A stretch of 64,000 bases of DNA. It comes from Streptomyces rapamycinicus NRRL 5491. Lineage in GTDB: Bacteria > Actinomycetota > Actinomycetes > Streptomycetales > Streptomycetaceae. How positions within the stretch are numbered: position 1 is the first letter of the stretch; every line of letters starts with the position of its first letter. The translations under genes were made by a program, and so were the position numbers. The DNA lies in the NCBI RefSeq assembly GCF_024298965.1, contig NZ_CP085193.1, positions 11,780,001 to 11,844,000 of the forward strand, written 5' to 3'. Of the stretch, positions 52,087 through 60,365 are shown piece by piece. A model generated the notes under the pieces. That model was not told where the DNA came from. It searched no databases and saw nothing but the letters and a program-made list of their open reading frames with translations.

Positions 52087-53136
52087 TCACCCCCATGCGA
52101 CCCGGGCGGCGACCGGCAGGTGGTCGCTGCCGGTTGCGGGCAGGGTGCGGATGTCGCCGACGGTTGCCGAGCGGGCCATGACCTGGTCGATCCGGGCCAG
52201 CGGGAAACCCGCGGGGAAGCTGAAGGCGAAGCCCCGCTCCGCCACGTTCATCCGCGAGGTCAGCGGGGCCAGCCCACGGTCGTCGACCGTGCCGTTGAGA
52301 TCGCCCAGCAGGATCACCCGATCGCGCTTCTCGGCGGCGATGGCCTCGCCCAGCAGACCGGCGCTCTCATCACGCCAGGAGGACGCGAGGCCACTGGCCC
52401 GGATGCGCACCGACGGCAGGTGTGCGACATACGCCGCGATCTCGCCGTGCGGGGTGCGGATGGTGGTCCGCAGTCCGCGATTCCACCCCTCCGCGATGCC
52501 CTGGGGTTTGATGTCCAACGGCCGGGCATCGGTGAGCGGATGCCTCGACCAGAGGCCGACGGTGCCCCGGACGGCGTGGTACGGGTAGTCCGGGGCGAGG
52601 GTCTTCTCGTAGACCGGCAGCGCCGTGGGCACCAGCTCCTCCAGCGCGATGAGATCGGGCTCGGCGCCGGCCAGGGCGCGGGCCGTACCCGCCGGATCGG
52701 CGTTCACATCGCTGACGTTGTGCTGCACCACCACCAGGCCACGCGGGCCGGGCTCCGCCCCGGGCAGGAACAGTCCGCCGAAGAGATACGTCCACGCCGC
52801 CACCGGCAGCAGCAGTGCCACCAGCGCGAGGGCCGAACGGCGCAGCAGCGCCAGGGCGAGCAGCACCACGACCACCACGCCGAGCCACGGCAGAAACGCC
52901 TCCAGCAAACTGCCCACGTGGCCAACGGAGTTGGGCACCGTCCGGTGGAATGCCAGCAGCCCGGCCGTCAGCACCGCCGGCGCGGCGAGCACCCGCCCCC
53001 GCGTCCAGGGCGACCCGCCCCGCGCGTCCCCCGCCGCGTCACCCCACCGGGCCCACCGCGCCACCCGGTGCCCGGCCCGCCGGACCGCCCCCGCCCGCAC
53101 CGGCGCCGTCGTACCGCTGTCCACCTGCTCCACCAT
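52087..53136 (-). CDS. Membrane-anchored endonuclease/exonuclease/phosphatase family protein
   Basis: 349 aa from ATG 53134-53136 (53169 is an alternative). Three TM helices at about 45-65, 72-92 and 95-118 are followed by an extracellular EEP domain: VVQHNVSD (Asn, about 136-143), LIALEELVP (catalytic Glu, about 162-170), VILLGDLNGTVDDRG (Asp/Asn, about 271-285) and TGSDHLPVAARV (His, about 335-346). Such proteins cleave phosphodiesters or phospholipids outside the cell. Substrate unknown. Confidence 0.83.
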   Translation of the reverse strand: MVEQVDSGTTAPVRAGAVRRAGHRVARWARWGDAAGDARGGSPWTRGRVLAAPAVLTAGLLAFHRTVPNSVGHVGSLLEAFLPWLGVVVVVLLALALLRRSALALVALLLPVAAWTYLFGGLFLPGAEPGPRGLVVVQHNVSDVNADPAGTARALAGAEPDLIALEELVPTALPVYEKTLAPDYPYHAVRGTVGLWSRHPLTDARPLDIKPQGIAEGWNRGLRTTIRTPHGEIAAYVAHLPSVRIRASGLASSWRDESAGLLGEAIAAEKRDRVILLGDLNGTVDDRGLAPLTSRMNVAERGFAFSFPAGFPLARIDQVMARSATVGDIRTLPATGSDHLPVAARVAWG

Positions 53137-53271
53137 GGCTTCCCATCCGTGTGATCCCGCCCCCCCCAAGACGGGCCACCAGGCGGATCGGTTTCCGTGC
53201 GCGAGGGCGGCGGCACGGGCCGCCGGATATTCCGGTGACGGTGGCCCACCCGCTCCCTAGGATCGGGTCCT

Positions 53272-54222
53272 GTGCTCACCCGTCCCTCCTTCATCAGCGA
53301 CGAAGCGATCGCGCATGCCATCGCCGCGCATTGGCTGCCGGAAGCCGCCGAGGTCGCGTATCTGCCCTGGGGTTTCGGCGCACACCACTGGCGGGTGGCC
53401 GGTGGCGGCAGGACCCTGTTCGTGACGTTGGACCAGCTGGAGCCGCGGCATACCGAGGCGACGCTGGAGGCCGCCTACGCGGGGGCGGCGGCACTGGCCG
53501 CAGCCGGTGTGGACGTGGTGTGCGCGCCGTTGCCCGCCCGGTCGTCCGGCCGGTTCACCGTCGGCGTCGAGGCGGGCGCGCTCAGCGTGACGCCCTGGCT
53601 GGACGGACGGAGCCCCACCGAGGAGGAGGCGAGCCGATTCCCGCACGTCCGCGAGGTCGAGGCCGCGCTGGCCACGCTGCACCGCGCCACACCGCCACCC
53701 GGTCTGCGGCACTGGACTCCTCAGGTCGGCCCCGGGTTCGCGGAGGAGCTGCGGGCCCGGACCGCCCGGCCCTGGACATCCGGCCCGCTGGCGGAGGAGG
53801 CGCGGGCCGCGATCGCCGCACACGATGCCGCGATCATCCGCTGGACGGACCGCTACCTCCACCTCGCGGACCTCGCCCACTCCCGCCGGGGCCAATGGGT
53901 GACAACCCATGGCGAGCCGCACAACGACAACCAGGTCGTGGGCGCGTGCGGGCTGAAGCTCGTCGACTGGGAGTCGCTGGCCCTCGCGCCACGCGAGCGG
54001 GACTACGCCGATCTGCTCGCGGCCGGTGCGGGTGACCGGCTGCGCCCCGACCCGGCGATGGCCGAGCTGTTCGCGCTCGACTGGCGCCTTTCCGAGATCG
54101 CCGAGTACGCGCGCTGGTTCGCCGCCCCGCACACCGGCACGGACGACGACCACACCGCCCTGGAGGGGCTGTACGAGGAGCTGCGGCAGGTCACCGCGCC
54201 AGGGCGGCCCGGGCCACCGTGA
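53272..54222 (+). CDS. Aminoglycoside-phosphotransferase-fold kinase
   Basis: 316 aa, GTG. Kinase-like fold with the catalytic loop WVTTHGEPHNDNQVV (Brenner-type HGxxxxDN, about 208-222; a Glu replaces the usual Asp after HG) and the metal site KLVDWESLAL (about 229-238). The nucleotide-binding Lys in the N-lobe is not clear. It could phosphorylate an antibiotic or a small metabolite. It overlaps the convergent fructosamine kinase gene by 32 bp; the two folds are related but the sequences differ. Confidence 0.8.
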   Translation: MLTRPSFISDEAIAHAIAAHWLPEAAEVAYLPWGFGAHHWRVAGGGRTLFVTLDQLEPRHTEATLEAAYAGAAALAAAGVDVVCAPLPARSSGRFTVGVEAGALSVTPWLDGRSPTEEEASRFPHVREVEAALATLHRATPPPGLRHWTPQVGPGFAEELRARTARPWTSGPLAEEARAAIAAHDAAIIRWTDRYLHLADLAHSRRGQWVTTHGEPHNDNQVVGACGLKLVDWESLALAPRERDYADLLAAGAGDRLRPDPAMAELFALDWRLSEIAEYARWFAAPHTGTDDDHTALEGLYEELRQVTAPGRPGPP

Positions 54223-55072
54223 CCGCCTGCCCGGCGTAGCCGCGGCCGAACAGCACGGTGTGCACCAGCAGCGGGAAGAGCTGGTGCAGTCCGACCCGGT
54301 CGGCCCAGCCGTCGGCGAGCGGCGCCACCTCCTGGTAGCCGTCCAGCACCTGATCGAGATGCGGACAGCCGAACAGGTGGAGCATCGCCAGATCGGTCTC
54401 CCGGTGGCCACCGTGCGCGGCCGGGTCGATCAGCCAGACCTGCCCGTCGGCGCCCCACAGGACGTTGCCGTTCCACAGGTCGCCGTGCAGCCGGGCGGGT
54501 GGCTCGGCGGGTCCGGCCAACTCGGGCAGCCGGTCACATGCGCGTTCGATCACCTCGGCCTCGCCGTGGCGCACCGAGCCGTCGTCGACGGCGCGCCGCA
54601 GATAGGGCAGCACCCGGTGTTCGGCGTACCAGCGCGGCCAGTCGGCGCCCGTGACATTGCGCATCGGGGCCATGCCGATGTACGCGTCCGTGGGGCCGTC
54701 GGGCGGCGGGGCGCCGAACGCGGGCGCGCTGACGGCGTGCAAGCCGGCCAGGTCGCGGCCGAACCGGGCCGCCGCCCGGACGCTCGGCCGGCCGACCGGC
54801 ACCTGGTCGGTGACCAGCCAGTGCCGGTCGTGGCCGTGCACCGCCGGGACGCGGACCGCACCGGCGTCGGCCAGCCAGCGCAGCCCCGCCGCCTCGGCCT
54901 CCACCGCGCCGGGATCGTCACCCCGCTTGACCATCACCGTCCGCCCGCCGTCGAGGGTGACTTCGGTGAGCATGGCGGACAGCGGCCGCCTGCGGGTCGC
55001 CGGACGGCCGGTGAGACGGGCGGCCGCGGCACCGGGATCCTCGCCCGTCCCGGCCCCGGCACGGGCGCTCAT
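54191..55072 (-). CDS. Fructosamine/ribulosamine kinase family protein
   Basis: 293 aa, ATG overlapping the LMW-phosphatase stop by 4 bp. FN3K family: RTVMVKRGDDPG with the ATP-binding Lys (about 40-51), WLVTDQVPVGRPS, ARLHGDLWNGNVLW (catalytic loop, about 191-204) and VWLIDPAAHGGHRETDLAML (Mg site, 210-229). Bacterial members phosphorylate ribulosamines or erythrulosamines on glycated proteins so that they fall off. The adjoining low-Mr phosphatase gene supports that role. Confidence 0.88.
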   Translation of the reverse strand: MSARAGAGTGEDPGAAAARLTGRPATRRRPLSAMLTEVTLDGGRTVMVKRGDDPGAVEAEAAGLRWLADAGAVRVPAVHGHDRHWLVTDQVPVGRPSVRAAARFGRDLAGLHAVSAPAFGAPPPDGPTDAYIGMAPMRNVTGADWPRWYAEHRVLPYLRRAVDDGSVRHGEAEVIERACDRLPELAGPAEPPARLHGDLWNGNVLWGADGQVWLIDPAAHGGHRETDLAMLHLFGCPHLDQVLDGYQEVAPLADGWADRVGLHQLFPLLVHTVLFGRGYAGQAVTVARAALAR

Positions 55073-55539
55073 GAACCGAGGCGCTCGCGCACCCAGGCCA
55101 GCAGGCCGGGCACCGAGGCTTCGATCATGGTCAGCACCTCGTCGAACCCCTCCGGGCCGCCGTAGTACGGGTCGGGCACGTCCAGGTCACCGGTGGCGTC
55201 CGGATCGAAGGACCGCAACATCCTGACCCGGGACGGATCGTCGACCAGCCGGCGCAGCGCCTTCTCGTGGCCGCGGTCCATCGCCAGGAACAGCTCGGCG
55301 TCCCGGTGCTCGGCACCGACCTGGGCCGCGACATGCCCGACCGGATAGCCGTGCCGTGCGAGCAGTTCGCCGGCCCGTTCGTCGATGGGCTCACCGGCGT
55401 GCCAGGGGCCGATACCGGCGCTGCTGACCCGTACCGCGCCGTCGAGTCCCGCCCGGCGCAGATGCTCGGCGAAGACCAGCGCGGCGGACGGCGACCGGCA
55501 GATGTTCCCGCTGCAGACAAAGCAGATGTGCACGGCCAC
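55069..55539 (-). CDS. Low-molecular-weight protein-tyrosine-phosphatase family protein
   Basis: 156 aa, ATG. The active-site loop VCSGNICRSPSAA (CX5R, about 8-20) and the acid loop VPDPYYGG (Asp, about 123-130) are intact. Coupled by ATGA to the fructosamine-kinase-family gene. In several bacteria this gene pair is conserved, and the phosphatase has been shown to act on ribulosamine 5-phosphates from ribose-5-phosphate glycation, preparing the substrate for the kinase; phosphotyrosine activity is the alternative. Confidence 0.9.
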   Translation of the reverse strand: MAVHICFVCSGNICRSPSAALVFAEHLRRAGLDGAVRVSSAGIGPWHAGEPIDERAGELLARHGYPVGHVAAQVGAEHRDAELFLAMDRGHEKALRRLVDDPSRVRMLRSFDPDATGDLDVPDPYYGGPEGFDEVLTMIEASVPGLLAWVRERLGS

Positions 55540-55599
55540 CAGGGTAGGGCCTGACTCCGCGGTGGCGCAGGGGGCGGGCCGCCCGGGGAAGACTCCCGC

Positions 55600-55764
55600 T
55601 CACCCCGCCCACGGCTTGTCCACCAGCGGTGTCCGGAGCCACCCCACGCCTCCGGTGCTCTCATCGGGCCTCAGCTCCAGCATGTGGCCACCGGGCCGAT
55701 CCGAGGCCCGCGCGATCGCGCTCACCAGCCGCTCGGCGAGATCGGGGCCCTCGGCGTGGTCCAT
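55600..55764 (-). CDS. Short conserved-looking ORF or C-terminal gene remnant
   Basis: 54 aa if it starts at ATG 55764 (MDHAEGPDLAERLVSAIARA..., ending LVDKPWAG). Strong third-position GC bias, and the same frame stays open and protein-like upstream to about 55850 (RYSPLHGGDEVRQDVRAG), where it meets the end of the GDSL gene. It could therefore be the tail of a longer gene cut by a rearrangement. I do not recognise the family. The rest of 55540-55847 shows nothing else. Confidence 0.4.
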   Translation of the reverse strand: MDHAEGPDLAERLVSAIARASDRPGGHMLELRPDESTGGVGWLRTPLVDKPWAG

Positions 55765-55847
55765 GCCGTCGACCGGCGCTCCGGCCCGTACGTCCTGGCG
55801 GACCTCGTCACCGCCGTGGAGGGGGCTGTACCGGACGGAGCCCCGCG

Positions 55848-57035
55848 TCAGGCGCCGTGGTCCGCGAACGGACCATCGGCGGCGAAGGCCAGCGCGGCGA
55901 AGCGTTCCCCGATACGGCGGTGGGTGGCCGCGTCCGGGTGGATCTCGTCGGGCAGCGGCAGCTCCACGGCATCGGCCTCGCCGTAGAGGTCGCGGCCGTC
56001 CAGGTAGTGGAGGTGGGGGTCGTCGGCCGCCCGCTGCTTGACGATCCGGGACAGCTCATCCCGGATGACGCCCAGCGTCAGCTTCCCGGCGGCGCGCTCG
56101 GCGGGGTCGCCGGTGGCCAGGAACCGCAGCTTTCCGGCGCTGAGCGCGCCGAAGTCGAAGGACGCGGGGCCGGGGGTGTCCTCGTGGATGGGGCACAGGA
56201 TGGAGGAGACGACCAGCAGGGGTGTGGTCGGATGCCCCTCGCGGAGCGTGTCGAGGAAGCCGTGCACCGCCGGGCCGAAGGCACGCAGCCGCATCAGGTC
56301 GGCGTTGACCAGATTGATGCCGATCTTGACGCTGAGCAGATCGGCGGGGGTGTCCCGCATCGTCCGTGCGGTGAACGGGTCGAGCAGGGCGCTGCCGCCC
56401 AGACCCAGATTGATCAGTTCCACACCGCCGAGGGAGGCGGCGAGCGCGGGCCAGATGGCGGTGGGGCTCGCGGCGTCGGAGCCGTGGCTGATCGAACTGC
56501 CGTGGTGCAGCCACACCCTGCGGCCCCGGTCCGGTACGGGCTCGACGGGGGCGTCGGTGCGCAGGGCGACGAGCTCGGTGGTCTCGTTGTGCGGCAGCCA
56601 GATCTCGATGTCCTTGACGCCGTCGGGCAGGTCGGCGAAGCGGAGGGTACCGGCCGGGCCGGGGTGGGTCTCGGCGGTCCCGGCCGCCATGTCGATGGCC
56701 AGGGTATTGCCGCCGGCCACCGTGGACTGGGCGGTCGGACGGCCGTCGACCAGCAGGTCGTAGACGCCGTCCGGGCGGGGCGGGATGCCCGCGTAGACCC
56801 GCTTGGTGGGCAGCGTGTCCAGTTCGACGGCGGTGGCCCGGGTACGGAACACCAGCCGTACGCCGGACGGCTGGGCCTCCGCCATGGCGAGCTGCCCGTC
56901 GGCACACTGGGCGCGGGCCCAGGCGGGCAGCCGGTGCGGGAGCAGCCCGTGCGCGGTGCGCTCCAGGTCGAGGACGCCCCGCAGGATGTCGGCGGTGATG
57001 GGCGTGGTGATCCAGTGGTGCTCGGTGGTGTGCAT
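55848..57035 (-). CDS. SGNH/GDSL hydrolase (carbohydrate-esterase type)
   Basis: 395 aa from ATG 57033-57035. An N-terminal beta-sandwich-like domain (1-165) is followed by the SGNH domain: VWLHHGSSISHGSD (Ser, block I, about 176-189), LGLGGSALL (Gly, block II), KIGINLVNADL (Asn, block III) and LPDEIHPDAATHRR (Asp/His, block V, about 365-378). No signal peptide, so intracellular. Probably removes acyl groups from sugars or small molecules. A 15-bp direct repeat lies 14 bp upstream. Confidence 0.85.
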   Translation of the reverse strand: MHTTEHHWITTPITADILRGVLDLERTAHGLLPHRLPAWARAQCADGQLAMAEAQPSGVRLVFRTRATAVELDTLPTKRVYAGIPPRPDGVYDLLVDGRPTAQSTVAGGNTLAIDMAAGTAETHPGPAGTLRFADLPDGVKDIEIWLPHNETTELVALRTDAPVEPVPDRGRRVWLHHGSSISHGSDAASPTAIWPALAASLGGVELINLGLGGSALLDPFTARTMRDTPADLLSVKIGINLVNADLMRLRAFGPAVHGFLDTLREGHPTTPLLVVSSILCPIHEDTPGPASFDFGALSAGKLRFLATGDPAERAAGKLTLGVIRDELSRIVKQRAADDPHLHYLDGRDLYGEADAVELPLPDEIHPDAATHRRIGERFAALAFAADGPFADHGA

Positions 57036-57049
57036 CGTTCCAGCCTGTT

Positions 57050-57083
57050 GATCAGGGATGTATGCGTCGATCAGGGATGTATG
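57050..57083. repeat. Direct repeat gatcagggatgtatg, period 19
   Basis: The same 15 bases occur at 57050-57064 and 57069-57083, just upstream of the GDSL start, probably in its promoter. It may bind a regulator such as the adjacent TetR, whose stop is 41 bp further on. Confidence 0.6.
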
Positions 57084-57123
57084 TACGGATCGCGCGGACA
57101 CGCGATGAGCGATGCGCGCCTCG

Positions 57124-57699
57124 TCAGGGCGCGGGCCAGTTCCGCAGCAGGGCGTCGAGGGCGTCCAGGGTCCGCGACCAGCTCTCCTGGCTGTCCGGGG
57201 CGCTGTGGCTGAACCCGCCCGCCATCTCGAGGCTGACGTAGCCGTGGAAGACGCTGCCCAGCAGCCGGACCGCATGCGTCTGGTCGGGTTCGGTCAGGTC
57301 GTAGCCGCGCAGAATCGCCCGGGTCATCTGTGCGTGCCTGACCCCGGCGCTGGCGGCCGCGGCCTCCGGGTCGAGCCTGAGCCGGGCCGCGGTGTAGCGG
57401 CCGGGGTGCTCGCGGGCGTAGTCGCGGTAGACGTTGGCGAAGGCGGTCAGGGCGTCCTTCCCGGCCCGTCCCGCCAGGGCGTCGGCGGCCCGGTCGGCGA
57501 GCTCCTCCAGGGCGAGCAGGGCGATTCTGGTCTTGAGGTCCTGGGAGTTCTTCAGGTGCGAGTAGAGACTCGCGACCTTGACGTCGAACCGTTTGGCCAG
57601 CGCCGAGACGGTCACCTGGTCGAAGCCGACCTCATCGGCGAGCTCCGCCCCCGCCCGGGACAGGCGTTCCGTGGTCAGTCCTGCCCGTGCCATACCCAT
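57124..57699 (-). CDS. TetR/AcrR regulator with WHG-type C-terminal domain
   Basis: 191 aa; starts at 57699 (MGMARAG) or 57693. The helix-turn-helix is at about 28-52 (VTVSALAKRFDVKVASLYSHL). The C-terminal domain has DPEAAAASAG and GSVFHGYVSLEMAGGF, as in the TetR_C_33 (WHG) group. It diverges from the FBP gene across a perfect 9-bp-arm palindrome and probably represses that gene; the GDSL gene downstream on its own strand may be co-transcribed. Confidence 0.87.
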   Translation of the reverse strand: MGMARAGLTTERLSRAGAELADEVGFDQVTVSALAKRFDVKVASLYSHLKNSQDLKTRIALLALEELADRAADALAGRAGKDALTAFANVYRDYAREHPGRYTAARLRLDPEAAAASAGVRHAQMTRAILRGYDLTEPDQTHAVRLLGSVFHGYVSLEMAGGFSHSAPDSQESWSRTLDALDALLRNWPAP

Positions 57700-57727
57700 C
57701 CTCTCCTCAGCCAGAATCGATTATGCG

Positions 57728-57750
57728 TTTGCCTAAGTCCTTTAGGCAAA
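57728..57750. promoter_or_regulatory. Operator TTTGCCTAA-gtcct-TTAGGCAAA
   Basis: Perfect 9-bp arms, 28 bp upstream of the tetR start and 14 bp upstream of the FBP gene start, so it covers both divergent promoters. AT-rich against the GC-rich surroundings. Confidence 0.8.
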
Positions 57751-57764
57751 TTAGCGTGCGGCTC

Positions 57765-58256
57765 ATGAAGCCGATGACTGAGCAAGAGATCCGTGCCGCG
57801 TTCGTGAACTGCACCAAGGGCGAGACCAAGCGCCTGTCCATCCCTCGCGACCTGGCCGACCGGCCCTGGGACGACCTGGACTACCTCGGCTGGCGAGATC
57901 CGCAGGCCCCCGACCGTGCCTATCTGGTCACCGTGCTGGACGGCCGCCCGATCGCCCTCGCGCTGCGCTGCCCCGGCCCCGCCTCCTGGCAGGCGCGGCG
58001 CAGCATGTGCTCGATGTGCCTGACCGCCCACACGGGCGGGGTGTCCCTGATGGTGGCGCCGAAGGCGGGGAAGGCCAGGCAGCAGGGCAACTCGGTGGGC
58101 GCCTACATATGCAGCGACCTCGCCTGCTCGCTGTATGTGCGGGGCAAGAAGGACGCGGGCGCCGGATCACGCCCGCAGGAGTCGCTCACCCTGGAGCAGA
58201 AGATCGACCGGACCGTGGCCAACGTCGCCGCGTTCCTCGCCAAGGTGACCGCGTAG
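57765..58256 (+). CDS. FBP-type treble-clef zinc-finger protein
   Basis: 163 aa from ATG 57765 (second Met 57774). The C-terminal FBP domain, named after an elongation-factor-G-binding/fibronectin-binding protein region, has SMCSMCLTAHTG (first Cys pair, about 83-86) and YICSDLACSLYVRGKK (second pair, about 111-126), the zinc knuckles. The N-terminus (1-75) matches the family's TEQEIRAAFVNCTKGE and RAYLVTVLDG. Homologues such as FusB-type proteins bind EF-G and rescue ribosomes from fusidic acid. Control by a TetR would fit an inducible protective role, but this is inference. Confidence 0.8.
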   Translation: MKPMTEQEIRAAFVNCTKGETKRLSIPRDLADRPWDDLDYLGWRDPQAPDRAYLVTVLDGRPIALALRCPGPASWQARRSMCSMCLTAHTGGVSLMVAPKAGKARQQGNSVGAYICSDLACSLYVRGKKDAGAGSRPQESLTLEQKIDRTVANVAAFLAKVTA

Positions 58257-58464
58257 CTCGTATCGCCGGGGGCATGCCACGGCCCGTGAGACAGCGGTGG
58301 TGCCCCGCACGCCACGGCGTGCGGGGCAGCGAACGGGGCGGACGCCAGCCGCAGTTGGTGGCGCGCCCAATCGGGGCTCGGAGTACCCGAAGTGCGCCGG
58401 ACCCTTTCAATGTCAACTACCGGCGGCGGGAGTACCTTTGGGGAACCCTCCCACCTGACGAGTG

Positions 58465-59352
58465 TCAGCGGCGGCCCAGTACCTCGGCCACGCGGATGAA
58501 CCCGTCCGTGCCATGGCCCAGCCCGATGGCGCGGCGGGTCATGCCCTCGGCCGCGCGCATCACCCCCGCGTCGATGCCGTGCCCCTCGGAGGTGTGGACG
58601 ATATGGGCCATGGACGATACTCCCGAGGTCATCGGGTTGCCCTCGCCGGAGAAGGTACCGCCGTCCATCTCCTCCGCGGTCTCTTCGAAGAGCGGTGGAA
58701 GGATCGCGCCGATGCCCTTGGCGAAGGGTGCCAACTCCCGGGCACTGATCCCCTCCGCCCGCGCCACGGCCAGGGCGTGCGCATAGCCCGCCATCGCCGT
58801 CCAGAAGATGTCGAGCAGCGCGATGTCGTACGCCGCCGCCCGGCCGATCTCCTCGCCGAGGTGGGTATGGGTACCGGCCAGCGCCTCCAGTACGGGCCGG
58901 TGCTCCTGGTAGAGCTCCGCCGGACCGCTGTGGATGAACACCGAGGCGGGCGTTCCCATGGTGGTCGTCGGCGTCATGATCGCACCGTCGAGGTAGCGGA
59001 TGCCGTGCCCGGCCGCCCAGTCCGCGGTGTCCCGGGCCCGGTCCGGAGTGTCCGCGCTCAGGTTCAGCACAGTGCGTCCCTTGAGCGCGTCGGTGACCGC
59101 ATCGCGCCGCAGGATCGCGTCCGACGCGTCGTAGTTCACCACACACACCACGGTCAACGCGCTCGCGGCGACGGCCTCTTCCGCCGAGGACGCGCCAACC
59201 GCGCCCCGCTCGATCAGCTCCCGATCCCTGCCCGGCGTCCGGTTCCAGACCGTGATCCGCAGCCCGGCGTCCAGGAAAGCGTCGGCCAGGGCGCGGCCCA
59301 TCGGCCCCAGACCGAGCACCGTGACGGCAGACTGTTCGGAGTACATGGACAT
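58465..59352 (-). CDS. NAD(P)-dependent 6PGDH-like reductase (imine-reductase type)
   Basis: 295 aa, ATG. Rossmann motif VTVLGLGPMGRALADAFL (about 10-27), then VWNRTPGRD, where Asn/Arg prefer NADPH. The C-terminal helical domain has LLDIFWTAMAGYAHALAV (about 179-196), where the Lys of hydroxyacid dehydrogenases is replaced by Asp (YDIALLD). This points to imine-reductase-like chemistry rather than hydroxyacid oxidation. It diverges from an hxlR gene with 55 bp between them, so it is the likely HxlR target. Confidence 0.85.
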   Translation of the reverse strand: MSMYSEQSAVTVLGLGPMGRALADAFLDAGLRITVWNRTPGRDRELIERGAVGASSAEEAVAASALTVVCVVNYDASDAILRRDAVTDALKGRTVLNLSADTPDRARDTADWAAGHGIRYLDGAIMTPTTTMGTPASVFIHSGPAELYQEHRPVLEALAGTHTHLGEEIGRAAAYDIALLDIFWTAMAGYAHALAVARAEGISARELAPFAKGIGAILPPLFEETAEEMDGGTFSGEGNPMTSGVSSMAHIVHTSEGHGIDAGVMRAAEGMTRRAIGLGHGTDGFIRVAEVLGRR

Positions 59353-59407
59353 GACTCAACCCCCATATGGATATACGCGTACATAGCGCGAAGGAAAAAG
59401 AGCGAAG

Positions 59408-59758
59408 ATGACACGCAGCCGTGCTCAGGACACCAATGTCTGCGGAGTGACCGCCGCGATCTCCGTGATCGACGGCAAGTGGAAGACCGCCCTGCTCTGG
59501 GCGCTGGAGTCCGGACCGCATCGCCCCGGTGAGCTACGCCGGCGGTTGCCGGGTCTCAGCGAGAAGGTTCTGACTCAGGCGCTCCGTGAGATGGAGACGG
59601 ACGGGCTGGTGCACCGGGAAGTCCACGATGTGCTGCCACTGAAGACCGTGTACTCCCTCACCGCGTTCGGCCGCGACCTCTCCCAGGCGTTGGCCCCGCT
59701 GTCCGATTGGGGACACCGTCGCCTGGAGAAGCTGGCCGAGGCCCAGTCGGCACCCTGA
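59408..59758 (+). CDS. HxlR family transcriptional regulator
   Basis: 116 aa, ATG with AAAGAGCGAAG upstream. Winged helix with the conserved CGVTAAISVIDGKWKTALL start (Cys12, redox or electrophile sensing in relatives), LPGLSEKVLTQALREMETDGLV (split across 48-69) and the wing HDVLPLKTVYSLT. It likely controls the divergent reductase. An HxlR-type palindrome also lies 83 bp past its stop. Confidence 0.88.
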   Translation: MTRSRAQDTNVCGVTAAISVIDGKWKTALLWALESGPHRPGELRRRLPGLSEKVLTQALREMETDGLVHREVHDVLPLKTVYSLTAFGRDLSQALAPLSDWGHRRLEKLAEAQSAP

Positions 59759-59841
59759 CGCAACGCCACCTCCGTGTCATCCGGTCCGGCGGCCCTCCGA
59801 CCGCCCACCACCAGATTCGCCGGACGGCGCGTCGGTGCCAA

Positions 59842-59863
59842 GTACCCACAAATAAGTGGGTAC
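59842..59863. promoter_or_regulatory. Inverted repeat GTACCCAC-aaataa-GTGGGTAC
   Basis: Perfect 8-bp arms with an AT-only spacer. It looks like an HxlR-type operator rather than a terminator. The following 115 bp hold no clear gene on the + strand, so the site may be orphaned. Confidence 0.6.
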
Positions 59864-59978
59864 CGCGGATGACACGGGTCAGCCGGGTCGCATCGGCCGG
59901 CGTTATGTGCGCATGGACGCGCTGTGCGTTGATGAGGACGGGGTGTTCCGGGCCTTCGACGCCGGACGGGGGCGACCT

Positions 59979-60284
59979 CTACTCGGCCACTCCCTCAACC
60001 AGGAGGAGCCGCCGTTCCAGGGCCGTCTCGCGGAGCTCGAGCGCTTCGGCGTACTCAGAGGACGCGTACCACTCCTTGGCCCGGTCCGCGTCCGGGAACT
60101 CGACGACGACCACCCGCTGAGCAGCGGGCCAGATACCCTCCATGGCTTCGGGCGCGGCACCGCGGACGATATAGCGACCGCCGTAGCGACGGATGGAAGC
60201 CTCCGCCCTCGTCCGGTAAGTGTCGGCCAGTTCCTCGTCCAGTACCTCAACCTCAGAGATCACGTAAGCAGGCATGCCGGTCAT
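59979..60284 (-). CDS. DUF1330 family protein
   Basis: 101 aa from ATG 60284, or 98 aa from ATG 60275 (MPAYVISEVEVLD, the more typical family start). Dimeric alpha/beta-barrel fold of small monooxygenase-like proteins: GGRYIVRGAAPEAMEG, VVVVEFPDADRAKEWYAS (about 68-85) and a C-terminal helix. Function unknown. It diverges from the exporter-marR operon across an inverted repeat and may share its regulation. Confidence 0.83.
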   Translation of the reverse strand: MTGMPAYVISEVEVLDEELADTYRTRAEASIRRYGGRYIVRGAAPEAMEGIWPAAQRVVVVEFPDADRAKEWYASSEYAEALELRETALERRLLLVEGVAE

Positions 60285-60320
60285 GGTGCCAGGCTTGGCG
60301 CTGGGACCAATCGGGATTAG

Positions 60321-60344
60321 GTTGGTTGATGTCAAGCAACCAAC
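60321..60344. promoter_or_regulatory. Operator GTTGGTTG-atgtcaag-CAACCAAC
   Basis: Perfect 8-bp arms with a TTGATGTCAA-like centre, a typical MarR site. It lies 36 bp from the DUF1330 start and 22 bp before the exporter GTG. It would let the operon's own MarR control both directions. Confidence 0.75.
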
Positions 60345-60365
60345 TCCCGACGGGAGTGATGCTCG

